From: a virus
Direction: 5' to 3' (one strand)
Length of the DNA: 33,686 nt
Virus record (IMG/VR): IMGVR_UViG_3300031656_000017
Span: 1-33,686 of that record
Shown: positions 1 to 9,055 of the stretch, in pieces
Position numbering within the stretch: the first letter of the stretch is position 1
Layout: the number at the start of each line of letters is the position of its first letter
The notes under the pieces: model-generated
The model's input: only the letters and a program-made list of their open reading frames with translations
The model's database searches: none
What the model was told of the DNA's origin: nothing
Program-made: the position numbers and the translations under genes

Positions 1-246
1 TCCAACGCTTCCAAATCCCCATTTTTTTAATGCCATAGCTTTTCTTGTTGGCTCTCCTTTAGCGTCTTTCATAGCTCCTGCCATGCCTGCAAATCTGCAT
101 GCAAAAGATACTCTACGTTTTCCTGTACCAGATGTTTGTCTAGTCCCTAAAGTTTTACCTGTTTCTTTTTTGTACTTAGATCGCATTTTGCGATTAGACT
201 TTTCATAAGCTTGCTCTTTTATAAAAAGCGGCGAGTTGTTTTCCAT
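1..246 (-). CDS. DUF6321-like small basic protein, 3' end cut by the window edge
   Basis: This gene is too short for a long-ORF screen, but it is open from an ATG at 246 down to base 1, giving 82 codons with no stop. The product is very basic. It has a conserved core with residues R-V-S-F-A-C-R-F-A-G-M, then M-K-D, then P-T-R-K-A-M-A-L-K-K-W-G-F-G-S. I recognise this pattern from memory as DUF6321, a small family found in marine phages and some bacteria. Its function is unknown. It starts 3 nt after the stop of the 50-aa membrane protein, so it belongs to the same transcription unit as the ejection genes. The C-terminus lies outside the window. The family call is from motif recognition only. 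Confidence 0.75.
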   Translation of the reverse strand, partial: MENNSPLFIKEQAYEKSNRKMRSKYKKETGKTLGTRQTSGTGKRRVSFACRFAGMAGAMKDAKGEPTRKAMALKKWGFGSVG

Positions 247-249
247 TAT

Positions 250-402
250 TTATTTTTTTTTAAGTTTTACCCATTTTGTTACTGTGTATCCAATGGTTAC
301 AAGAAGCAAAGTAATTTTTAACCAAGTTTCTATATGACCAAAGGTTGTTATTCCAACAACTCCGAAACTCATTGCATACATTTTAATATCCGATATACTC
401 AT
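250..402 (-). CDS. 50-aa single-span membrane protein, possible holin or spanin-like
   Basis: This short ORF has an ATG at 402 overlapping the TAA stop of the giant gene (TAATG), a layout suggesting translational coupling. The 50 residues hold one clear hydrophobic segment at about residues 27-42 (L-K-I-T-L-L-L-V-T-I-G-Y), with a second weakly hydrophobic stretch at about 12-21. A strongly basic tail (K-L-K-K-K) follows, as expected for a cytoplasmic anchor. Small one- or two-span proteins with charged tails next to virion genes are often lysis proteins, but a virion membrane role is also possible. A better holin candidate lies at 29462-29860. The reading frame is well supported; the function is inferred from size, hydrophobicity and position. 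Confidence 0.65.
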   Translation of the reverse strand: MSISDIKMYAMSFGVVGITTFGHIETWLKITLLLVTIGYTVTKWVKLKKK

Positions 403-3400
403 TATTTGTTTTTAGGCATTAGTTCTAATATTTTATTTACTCTGTTTTTTTCGTATTGTAAAGCTCTTATTTGTTTTTTAGTTAAACCATATTTAAGTAA
501 TGTTTTTACTTGGTCAGGTTTGTTTTCATCTTTAATAGAATCAAATTGTCTTCTAAGCCTTCTTTCAGCACTTTCGTTTTTAGGTTTTGCTTTTACTTTA
601 GGTGTTGGTTTAGTTTCTTCTTTTATTTCTTCTTTAACTTTAACTTCTTCTTTAGGATTAGCTTCTGCATTTTGCAGCTCTATAATTTTTTCAACTCTAA
701 CTTGTTCTTTACCTAAAGCTTTTATTTCTTTTTTAGTTAATCCTAAATCTAATAACATATCAATTTGCTCTTTAGTTTTAGTAAGCTTTTTCATGTCATC
801 AATTTCTTTTACTTTTTCTTCCTCAGGCGTTAATACTTTAGCTGCATCAAATCCTCCGTAATAACCTAAACCTACATCCCAAGTAGACCAACCAAGACCT
901 AAAGCAACTTTTTGCCAAAGAGAAGACTGTTCGCTTACAATACCTCGCATGCTATTTAGCTTTTTAATAACTCTATCCAGCGGAATATTAGTAAGACCGG
1001 TTGTTATTTGAGCACCTGCTAAATAAGCTGGGTTATCTAAACTTAAACCTTTGTTTTTAATGTCTTTCATGTTCCAGCTAAAGCTTCTAAGCCCACCGTT
1101 TATTTTTTGTATTTTAGAACCAAGTGGTGGTGAAAAACCTAATAAATCAAATACAGCCTCTTCATACGCAGGACGATTCTTAGCATGCTGCTTACCTAAT
1201 TCCATCAAAGCACTTTTTATTGCAACTACTGCTGCTCCACCTATGCCTAATCCTTTTAATTGTGAATCAATCATACCGTTAGCTATTCTTGAAATCTTTT
1301 CGCTTTTCTTAGCGTCTTGTTGTTCTTCATCTTCATCTTCACCAAATCCTAAAGCAAATACAGCTTGTTGCAATGCATTAAATATTAAATTTTGCACCGC
1401 CCCGTAATAAACAATTTTAGATACATTTGTTTTCCAATCACCTCTGCCATTTGCAATATCCTGCGCTGCTCTTTTTTGTATACGAGCATACTGCATTGGT
1501 GTATTTGCCCAAGCTAATATAACACGACCTGCTCCAGATGCTTGTTGTTGGCTAATTCTATTCGGATTACTTGATTGCTGACTTTCTTCTGCTATTTGTC
1601 TAAAATCTTCAAAAGCTTGTGCTTCTGCAGCCTTTTGTTCCATCCCTTTAGCAACTAAAGCTTTTACTCTGTTTCTATAAAATGTAGAACCACCTGTTGC
1701 AATAGCAAAACTATCTGCAAATCTAGTCATAACAAAACCTTTACTTAGTAAAAACGCTATAGCTGATTTAACTTTGTTATTTGAATCTCTCACAGCATCT
1801 GCAATTTCAGATTCACTTACATTAATCTTAAGGCCATTTCTACGTTCAACTAAATAGTCAGAGTTCATTAGCGTCATGAAGTCACCCCAAAATTGTTTTT
1901 GATTTGCAAATGCTGCACCTGCTTTAACTATATTATTATCACCCCAGTTTATAAAGTTTACCGCAGATATAGTTTGTAAAAGCGCAGAACGCGTGTTTAA
2001 GAACATTACAGCACCCACAGAATTGTTTAGCCAATCTAATATGCCGTCTGTTACACTGTTCCCGCCTGGCGGCCTGTTGCTTCCAGACTTCATTCTACGT
2101 ATAGAATCTTCTAAAGCATTACGCCATCTAGTTCCATACGCAGCTTCCATTTTATTTAAATTATCTTCAGAAAATATAATATTAATGTTTTCTCTCCATT
2201 CTTGCTGATATTCAGCTCTGTTAACTTTATTAATATCATTTATAATATCACCAGTAATGTTGCCGCCTAACCAGCTTTTGCCTGGTTTTGGATATGGTTT
2301 ACCTTTTTGAATTTTCATTAACTCATCAGTAAAAACGCTAAGCTCAGCATTGTTATCTACAAAATCGTTTAATTCTTTTATATCTTTTTTAGATAACCCG
2401 GGTATATCCATACCTTGTTTTGACCACACGGCTACACGAACGGCATGCGAAAATGTAAATCCTCCTATACCTGTTGGTTTACTTAAACTTTTAGGTAAAG
2501 TTTTTAAGTTTTGTTTTAATGCTTTAAAATCATTTGCCGCAGCTATCTTAGCTTGCGTTACAGCCGACTCAGCTCTATCATAAGGATCAAGTAAGTTTGT
2601 TTTAAGAAATGCCATTTGAGCATCACCTTTTTTGCCTTTACCTAACATTTTATATAACAAACCTGTAAAGTCTTCAGCGCTTGCGGGAATAAAGAAATTA
2701 AATCGACCTTTACTAGCGCCCACTGTTTGAGCTCTCGCAGCAGAATATTGTTTATATGTTTCAATTCCAGAAGAATCTTCAATCATATCATTTACGATAG
2801 TATCAAAAGTTTCTAGTTTGCTTTCTTTTGCCAATTGAACTTTAGATTTAACATCAATTTGACTAAGCACATTTTTTACAGCTTGTACATTTTTAATTGC
2901 ATCATCTGCAAAGTAAAAATCATTATAGCCTTCTGCGGCTTTACCCATTATCCAGCCAGCTTTTGCTTCAGCTGTACCGTCACCTAGACCTGTTATGTTT
3001 TTTAAAGGTATATTAATACCGTTTGCTTCCATAAAAGCTTTTATAGGACCATCAGCATTTTGAGGCCTTGCTGTAAGTATAAATACATCTTCAGTTCCTC
3101 TAGCATCTGCTATTTTTTGAGCAACTTCAAACAAAGGACCTTTTTTGCCTTCGACAACTTTGCTAAATTGTGTAAAATCAAACTCAGCACCTTGAGACTC
3201 AAGATTTGAGGCTTGTTGAGCAAATTGCGTAGCATTTATTTGATTAGTAGAACCGTCAGGCATATTAACAATAACCATGCTTTTCGACTTTGCAAGTGTA
3301 TCATCAAAATCAAACACTCTAATTTTTTTAACAGGAGCGTTTAGTTTTCTAGCATTGTTTAAAGCTTTATCAGTTTTTTCTAATGCGTTTACAGCTTTTT

Positions 3401-6400
3401 GTACAGTTATAGGATTGTTATATTTTATATCATTTGGTATTAAATCGCTATCAAGTTTAGAAGCCATTGATTTTCCTTCCACCAAAGGTAATGCCGATTT
3501 AATAACTTTTGCTGCATTATAATCAGAGTTCTCTATAGTTCTTAATATGGCTTCGTTTTGAATATTAGAAGCTTGTACTTTTTCATTAGCATTATATCCA
3601 TCATATATTTTTGGATCAATACCAAATCCGCTTTCTTCAGCAATTGTTTTTCCTGTGTCAGGATTTTTAAGTGTGTTTAAATCAATTCCTGCAGCGGCAA
3701 GTCTTGTTATAGGGTTATTAAATATACTTTGACCTTCTGCTAATGTAGAATCTAATTTAGCCTGGTCTAATAAATCATCATCAAATTTAGAAAGTTGTGT
3801 TTGATAATAATTTTCTTTTATAGCCTCCATTGTAGGAATAGCAGCATTATTTTTAATAGCTAAAAGTATAGATGCTCCAACTACCGAGGCAGGTGGATTA
3901 TGCTCTTCTCTATATTTTTTACCTTCTCTTTGCTGTTTTTTTGAATTAATACCTCCATATCTCATTTCAATTGAGCGATACTTAAATTGTGCAGATATTT
4001 TTACTAAACCTGTAGTAGCTTGATAACTCTGTATAATAATAGCAGCGCCTATATCTAATGACATACCGCCTGCAACGGCATCGGTAAGTTGATTAACTAC
4101 ATGATCTAAAACTACCATATTATCTTTAGCTCTTTGCGCAGCTAATTCTCTAACTTTTTTATTTTTAGAAAAAGCTTGAATAGGCGATACTCGCATAGCT
4201 TTAGGGCCATTGTAAGAGTTAGCACTTTTTATTAGTTTTTTGTAAGCGGGATCACTTTTGCCGTAATATAACCTACCAGGTTTAGCAACCCAGTTTGTTA
4301 TGCCTTTAGTTGTAATCTCAACAAATTTTCCGTCTTTTGTTTTTCCAAACTTAATAGGTTTTTTTATTCCACCTTCAAAAGCTTGCTTAGCAGAAGAATA
4401 CATTTTTCCTCCTTTAACACCATAAAAAGTTTGTTTACCACCACTACCCATTTTACCGGCTTCTATAGTAGTAATGTCTAATCCATATTCAACAACAGCT
4501 TTCTGCATAGCGGTTTGCTGAGCCTTTCTATTAGATTCATTTATAGGTGGAGACTTAAAGTCTAAATCCGCTGCTAATTGTTTTTTGTTTTTTAAAACAG
4601 AAACAGCTTTAAATGAGGTTTTTAGCTTAGGAGGCATACTATCGTAACTTTCTAATTTACTAGCCATAGATGCGTTTTTGCCCGCAGCAACATCTTGTTT
4701 GGTTTCTAAGCTTAAATCAGTATCTGATCTTACAATTTCGTTTGTTACAAGTTTTCCGTATAAATTAGCAATGCCTTTTAAAGCCTGCGCTTGAGAAGAC
4801 CTTGCATTAAATCCTTCTTGTTTTTTGCCATCAACGATACCAAATGCTTCCAAAAACTGCGCTTTAGTAATTCCTTTATTTAAAACAAACGGAGCAAGCC
4901 CGGCGCCTTTACCAAGTCTAGCTTTTTTAGTATAAAATGCGTCAAGCAATCCTTTTGGCACGCCTGTAGAGGTACCTAAGAGCTTCTCTGTTGCAGCTTC
5001 TACTACTGCGCCTTGTGGTAATATCTTTAATAGTTTATCAGCGTTCTTATTAACAAATTGCTGTATAGCTGTTGCATCTCCTTTTGATAAATTAGCAGCG
5101 GGTACAGTAAGTTTTTTAACCGGTATACCAATTTCTTCTGCAATAATTTCAGGAGCTAAGTCACCAAGCTTTTTAAACGTTAGATTTTTAGGATCAATGC
5201 CTTCAATCTTTTCTTGCACCTGCTCTTTAATCTTGCCTACAGCATTGTTAGATATAAGAGAGCTAGGTTTTATTTTTCTTTTTACAGGTTTTGGAGTAAC
5301 TTCTGTTGTTATTTCTTCAGCCATTACGCCTTTAGCCTCCGTAACATCGGTTGTAAATTCTTCTCCTAAAACTCTTTGGGAAGCTTCTATAGCTCTAGCT
5401 GGTAAAAATTTGTTTATATAAGCAGCTAATGGAACACCTGATTCAGGTTTGTACTCTTTAATTAAATCAATTATGCCACGCTTACCTGTTTCTATTTCGT
5501 CTGTTAAAAGTTGACGATCAAAATTAGGTGCTTCACTTCTTTTTTCTACTATTTTACTTACTATAGGCTTAAATTGCTCTATAATTTCAAAAGCCCCATC
5601 TTTGCCTTTTGTTTCATAAATAGTTTGCACGTTTTCACTTGCCTTAATATTAGATTCTAGCTTGCTTTCTTTTGCAATTATGTCTTTTGTTTCGGATTCA
5701 ACTTTAGCTAGTTGGTTGTCTATTGATTTGGTTTCACGAGCTCCTTTGGTTCTACCGTCAACCTTTTCGACTATTCCATCAACTAATTTACCTTTTGCTC
5801 CTTCTTTGGCTATCTTAAGCTGAGCTTCATTTAATTTGTTACCAGAGTTAATTGTATCGTTATAGTCTTTTAAAAAATTAAAAACATCTAATCCAGTGTT
5901 AAACTCAATATTTAATGGCTGTTTTTTATTAGATTTAAAAACATTAGATATTTTATCTCTTAACGCTTCGAAAAAGCCTTTTGTTTTTTCATTATAAACA
6001 ATGTCACCATTCGTAATAGCCTCACTAACTAAAGGAATAACTTCCTCATAAGTCATTTCAGCTGAATAATTTTTATCATCTATATAGTCTTGAAGCCTAG
6101 CTCTCATTTTATCTCCGCCTTCAATTTGCTTATTGTTTAATATCTCTGTTATTAAAGACTTGCCAAAAGTTATAGCTAGCTCAGGATTGTTTTGAAATGT
6201 TTGTTTAAAAAATGGATGTAAGAGTTCATGCTGGTCAGTAGTATATTTATTTCGTTCTGCAGCAACTCTGTCATTTATTAATATAATAGTTTCACCGCCA
6301 AACTCAACAGCCTGGCCGTATCCTAATGATTTTTGTACTTTAGCACCCTTATCTGCAAGCTCTTTAACTCTAGCATCGTAAGATTCTTGTGTGCCATAAT

Positions 6401-9050
6401 TTTCAAACTCCGCTCCCAACTGTTCTGCTATTAATCTAGCTCCCTCTCTAGTTTTAGAACTTTCAATATCAATTACTGTGTCTTGTATAACTAATTCTTG
6501 AATTTCTGTTTTTATTTCATTTAACCTAGTTTGATCACCATTACCTTCGGTAATATCAGAGTCATTTATGTCTTTAATTTTTTGCTGAAGTTTATTTTTT
6601 TCTATTAACAATGCAGTTAAAGGGGCTTGACTTTTAAGGTTTACACCAGCTGTATTTAAAGCGTTCGCATTTGATTGAACATCTAAAAAGTTTTGCTTAA
6701 TTACATCAGCCTCTCCTTGAGTTATGCTGCCGTTGTTTACTTCTGCTTTTAATTGTGTGTTTAATAAACTTAAAGATCCATTAACGCTGGCAAGCTTAAC
6801 AGAAGTGTCAGATACATTAATATCGCTAAAAGCAGTGTACATAGCATCTACTCCAGAATCATCTAATATGGTGTTAACTCTTCTATTAGTTGCTGATTGA
6901 TTTAAGTAAGATCGCCCAGCCCCAACACTTGATAGTTTTGCTCCAAATGCTCCACCAATTAAAAATGTGTCAAATCCTTCTGCAAACTTTTTATTAAAAT
7001 CTATTTCTTTTCCTGTGTATAAATATTCAGCTAATTCATTAAGAACAAATGTTCCTGTTTCTGACCCGCCTTCCATTCCAAACGCTTTACCTATATCTCC
7101 AAAATAATTTGCTATCCCTTTAAAAGAATCATCTAAATTTTTAGGCTTAAAACCAAAAGCTTTTTTAGCTAACCCTCTAGTTACAATTTCTAAAGCACCT
7201 TCCGATAAGCCAATCATTAAAGAATAACCAGAAAGAGCTAAGCTTAAATCATCACCCTCTTTTTGTTTATCTCTACTAGCAGAGGAGGCTTCTCCTACTA
7301 TTAACAAAGGAATACCAATAATAGGTATTGACACCTCAATTAGACTAGTAGCTGAACTTAAAGCATCTGTAGATAATCGCGTCATTTGACTTACAAAATC
7401 TCTTTGAAAAGCTCCTTCGGTAATGGTTTGATCAAAAGTACGCATAGTAGAATTTATATTATCTACTTCGTCATACATTTTTTCTGATATATCTAATAGG
7501 TAATTAGCTATATCTCCAGAGGGAAGGCCAAATTTAGAAGCCATCTTATTTATAACTTTAGCTCTTTGCTCATAAGGCAATGCATTTACTGCTGCTAATG
7601 TTTTATCGTCAAAAGCAATAGTAGCTATTTGCTGATTTACCCAGCTAGGTATACCAAGCACCTTGCCCCCTATGCGAGTTAAACCCGCTTCAAAGCTTTT
7701 TCCTAAACGCGGAGCAAATTCAAGACGTTTGGCGTTTTCTTTATTTTTATTTGTAATAGCAAGTACTGTGTTAAACGGATCTTGCGCTGCACTAAGTGTG
7801 TAATCTTCAGCAGTTAATTCCATAACCGACTTAGCGTCTTTGCCTGTTCTTATTTTATAGTTATTAAAAGCTTGTTGCTGATTTGCTTTAGGTATTTTTT
7901 GCTGTTCTCCTTGTATGTAAAAACCACCGCCTTTTTGCCCATTGCTTGCCGTAAAGCTTTCTACATAAAAAGCTTCCTCAGAAACATTTTTTAAAGTACC
8001 ATCATCTTTACGTAAATTTTGCATTTCAATAATTTCCGCATTGCTTGGAGAATTATCTATTATTTGCTGATATTGGTAATCTGATGCTAAGCTATTTCTA
8101 GTTTTAATTAAGCTGTTAAAAAAATTTGCTTCTTCTTCAGTATAAATAATTGGCTTACCTTCTTTGTCAAATTCAAAATCATTTTTAATAATTTTATCAT
8201 ATTTTTCTATTTGAACTTCCAAAGGAACCGGTTTGTATCCAGCGCGATAAGGCCCTACGTAGGGATTATTATCTATTACTATTTCACCATCAGCTTTTTT
8301 GATCCATATATTTGGATCATCACCTTCGGTAATAGGCTCATCCATAGGTATAACTGAAGGCACTAATGTGTCGTCCTTAAGTTTACTATTTAATTTTGTA
8401 ATTTCAGCGTTTCTTTTTTCTTGTTTGCGTAATTGTTTTTTATATAACTTTAATGCTTTTTCTTGATCTTCACTTGCATGACCTAATTCTACCTGTATGC
8501 TAGCAATAGAAAGGTTATTTGTTTCTTTTTTCCATTTATCTGTACCTTCTTTTTTTTGATAATATTCTAAATTATTATCTTCACCAACATTCCATTTAAA
8601 ATCGTAAGTGTTAGCATTGTAAGTTTCATTTTTAGAAACAACATTACTCAATTTTGTTTGTTGATCGTCGTAAGCCTTTTTTTGTTCTTGTTGTTTTTTA
8701 AAAGATTTTAAAAATTCACTTTCTTGAAATAAAGATTCTCCATCCCCAAAATTGAATTTCTCGGACATAACCGGTGTAGCTAGTGCATTGTCCTGTGCAG
8801 CAGCATTTTTCTTTTTTTCGTTTACTTTTTCAGCGGCACCTTTAGTTTCTTTAGAAAAAGAATCTACATTTAAAGATCCATCTTCATTAAATTTAGAAGG
8901 CTTTACTTCTTCAACAGCTTTTTCAGCGATTCCATCAACAATTTTTTGAGCAGACTGATCATTTTTATTTTTCCAAGCTTTAGTTAAAGCAATCTTTTCT
9001 GATAAAGATATATCGGAACTTAATGTTTGTACATATTCTAGTAATGTCAT
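402..9050 (-). CDS. Giant (2882 aa) virion/ejection-type polyprotein with HExxH and HAD-like motifs
   Basis: This gene fills about a quarter of the window. It is the kind of very large protein that podoviruses package and eject with the DNA. Visible landmarks are as follows. A hydrophobic stretch lies near residue 575. A zinc-peptidase-type H-E-L-L-H is at about 941-945, with acidic candidates for a third ligand at about 998-1003. A HAD-type phosphatase signature has D-F-D-D-T at 1914-1918, L-T-A-R-P near 1992-1996 and A-D-D at 2048-2050. An amphipathic, Ala/Gly-rich region follows at about 2400-2750, then a Lys/Glu-rich tail with two copies of a 28-residue repeat at the extreme C-terminus. 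It lies downstream of a small Ala/Gln-rich internal-protein candidate and a 366-aa unknown, which supports an internal virion role. I saw no lysozyme motif and no convincing N4-type RNA polymerase motif. Enzyme activities are predicted from motifs only. Confidence 0.85.
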   Translation of the reverse strand: MTLLEYVQTLSSDISLSEKIALTKAWKNKNDQSAQKIVDGIAEKAVEEVKPSKFNEDGSLNVDSFSKETKGAAEKVNEKKKNAAAQDNALATPVMSEKFNFGDGESLFQESEFLKSFKKQQEQKKAYDDQQTKLSNVVSKNETYNANTYDFKWNVGEDNNLEYYQKKEGTDKWKKETNNLSIASIQVELGHASEDQEKALKLYKKQLRKQEKRNAEITKLNSKLKDDTLVPSVIPMDEPITEGDDPNIWIKKADGEIVIDNNPYVGPYRAGYKPVPLEVQIEKYDKIIKNDFEFDKEGKPIIYTEEEANFFNSLIKTRNSLASDYQYQQIIDNSPSNAEIIEMQNLRKDDGTLKNVSEEAFYVESFTASNGQKGGGFYIQGEQQKIPKANQQQAFNNYKIRTGKDAKSVMELTAEDYTLSAAQDPFNTVLAITNKNKENAKRLEFAPRLGKSFEAGLTRIGGKVLGIPSWVNQQIATIAFDDKTLAAVNALPYEQRAKVINKMASKFGLPSGDIANYLLDISEKMYDEVDNINSTMRTFDQTITEGAFQRDFVSQMTRLSTDALSSATSLIEVSIPIIGIPLLIVGEASSASRDKQKEGDDLSLALSGYSLMIGLSEGALEIVTRGLAKKAFGFKPKNLDDSFKGIANYFGDIGKAFGMEGGSETGTFVLNELAEYLYTGKEIDFNKKFAEGFDTFLIGGAFGAKLSSVGAGRSYLNQSATNRRVNTILDDSGVDAMYTAFSDINVSDTSVKLASVNGSLSLLNTQLKAEVNNGSITQGEADVIKQNFLDVQSNANALNTAGVNLKSQAPLTALLIEKNKLQQKIKDINDSDITEGNGDQTRLNEIKTEIQELVIQDTVIDIESSKTREGARLIAEQLGAEFENYGTQESYDARVKELADKGAKVQKSLGYGQAVEFGGETIILINDRVAAERNKYTTDQHELLHPFFKQTFQNNPELAITFGKSLITEILNNKQIEGGDKMRARLQDYIDDKNYSAEMTYEEVIPLVSEAITNGDIVYNEKTKGFFEALRDKISNVFKSNKKQPLNIEFNTGLDVFNFLKDYNDTINSGNKLNEAQLKIAKEGAKGKLVDGIVEKVDGRTKGARETKSIDNQLAKVESETKDIIAKESKLESNIKASENVQTIYETKGKDGAFEIIEQFKPIVSKIVEKRSEAPNFDRQLLTDEIETGKRGIIDLIKEYKPESGVPLAAYINKFLPARAIEASQRVLGEEFTTDVTEAKGVMAEEITTEVTPKPVKRKIKPSSLISNNAVGKIKEQVQEKIEGIDPKNLTFKKLGDLAPEIIAEEIGIPVKKLTVPAANLSKGDATAIQQFVNKNADKLLKILPQGAVVEAATEKLLGTSTGVPKGLLDAFYTKKARLGKGAGLAPFVLNKGITKAQFLEAFGIVDGKKQEGFNARSSQAQALKGIANLYGKLVTNEIVRSDTDLSLETKQDVAAGKNASMASKLESYDSMPPKLKTSFKAVSVLKNKKQLAADLDFKSPPINESNRKAQQTAMQKAVVEYGLDITTIEAGKMGSGGKQTFYGVKGGKMYSSAKQAFEGGIKKPIKFGKTKDGKFVEITTKGITNWVAKPGRLYYGKSDPAYKKLIKSANSYNGPKAMRVSPIQAFSKNKKVRELAAQRAKDNMVVLDHVVNQLTDAVAGGMSLDIGAAIIIQSYQATTGLVKISAQFKYRSIEMRYGGINSKKQQREGKKYREEHNPPASVVGASILLAIKNNAAIPTMEAIKENYYQTQLSKFDDDLLDQAKLDSTLAEGQSIFNNPITRLAAAGIDLNTLKNPDTGKTIAEESGFGIDPKIYDGYNANEKVQASNIQNEAILRTIENSDYNAAKVIKSALPLVEGKSMASKLDSDLIPNDIKYNNPITVQKAVNALEKTDKALNNARKLNAPVKKIRVFDFDDTLAKSKSMVIVNMPDGSTNQINATQFAQQASNLESQGAEFDFTQFSKVVEGKKGPLFEVAQKIADARGTEDVFILTARPQNADGPIKAFMEANGINIPLKNITGLGDGTAEAKAGWIMGKAAEGYNDFYFADDAIKNVQAVKNVLSQIDVKSKVQLAKESKLETFDTIVNDMIEDSSGIETYKQYSAARAQTVGASKGRFNFFIPASAEDFTGLLYKMLGKGKKGDAQMAFLKTNLLDPYDRAESAVTQAKIAAANDFKALKQNLKTLPKSLSKPTGIGGFTFSHAVRVAVWSKQGMDIPGLSKKDIKELNDFVDNNAELSVFTDELMKIQKGKPYPKPGKSWLGGNITGDIINDINKVNRAEYQQEWRENINIIFSEDNLNKMEAAYGTRWRNALEDSIRRMKSGSNRPPGGNSVTDGILDWLNNSVGAVMFLNTRSALLQTISAVNFINWGDNNIVKAGAAFANQKQFWGDFMTLMNSDYLVERRNGLKINVSESEIADAVRDSNNKVKSAIAFLLSKGFVMTRFADSFAIATGGSTFYRNRVKALVAKGMEQKAAEAQAFEDFRQIAEESQQSSNPNRISQQQASGAGRVILAWANTPMQYARIQKRAAQDIANGRGDWKTNVSKIVYYGAVQNLIFNALQQAVFALGFGEDEDEEQQDAKKSEKISRIANGMIDSQLKGLGIGGAAVVAIKSALMELGKQHAKNRPAYEEAVFDLLGFSPPLGSKIQKINGGLRSFSWNMKDIKNKGLSLDNPAYLAGAQITTGLTNIPLDRVIKKLNSMRGIVSEQSSLWQKVALGLGWSTWDVGLGYYGGFDAAKVLTPEEEKVKEIDDMKKLTKTKEQIDMLLDLGLTKKEIKALGKEQVRVEKIIELQNAEANPKEEVKVKEEIKEETKPTPKVKAKPKNESAERRLRRQFDSIKDENKPDQVKTLLKYGLTKKQIRALQYEKNRVNKILELMPKNK
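417..500 (-). repeat. C-terminal 28-residue repeat, second copy
   Basis: This is the last of two protein-level repeats at the C-terminus of the giant protein. It encodes L-L-K-Y-G-L-T-K-K-Q-I-R-A-L and then a basic helix ending I-L-E-L-M. Against the copy at 672-755, 17 of 28 residues match by eye. The two are separated by a Lys/Glu/Pro-rich linker. Confidence 0.8.
672..755 (-). repeat. C-terminal 28-residue repeat, first copy
   Basis: The first of the two C-terminal repeats encodes L-L-D-L-G-L-T-K-K-E-I-K-A-L followed by a helix ending I-I-E-L-Q. The pattern G-L-T-K-K-x-I-x-A-L plus R-V-x-K-I suggests a small two-helix module, possibly for packing or binding another virion component. Confidence 0.8.
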
Positions 9051-9055
9051 TTAAT

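Noticed and set aside
334-861. Plus-strand 175-codon frame opposite the 3' end of the giant gene
   Set aside because: Its product is a Ser/Phe/Leu-rich mirror of a Lys/Glu-rich coding strand, and no other plus-strand gene is credible in the window.
402-9050. N4-like virion RNA polymerase in the giant protein
   Set aside because: The aspartate-rich motif at 1914 is a HAD signature with matching second and third motifs, and no polymerase motif set was seen.
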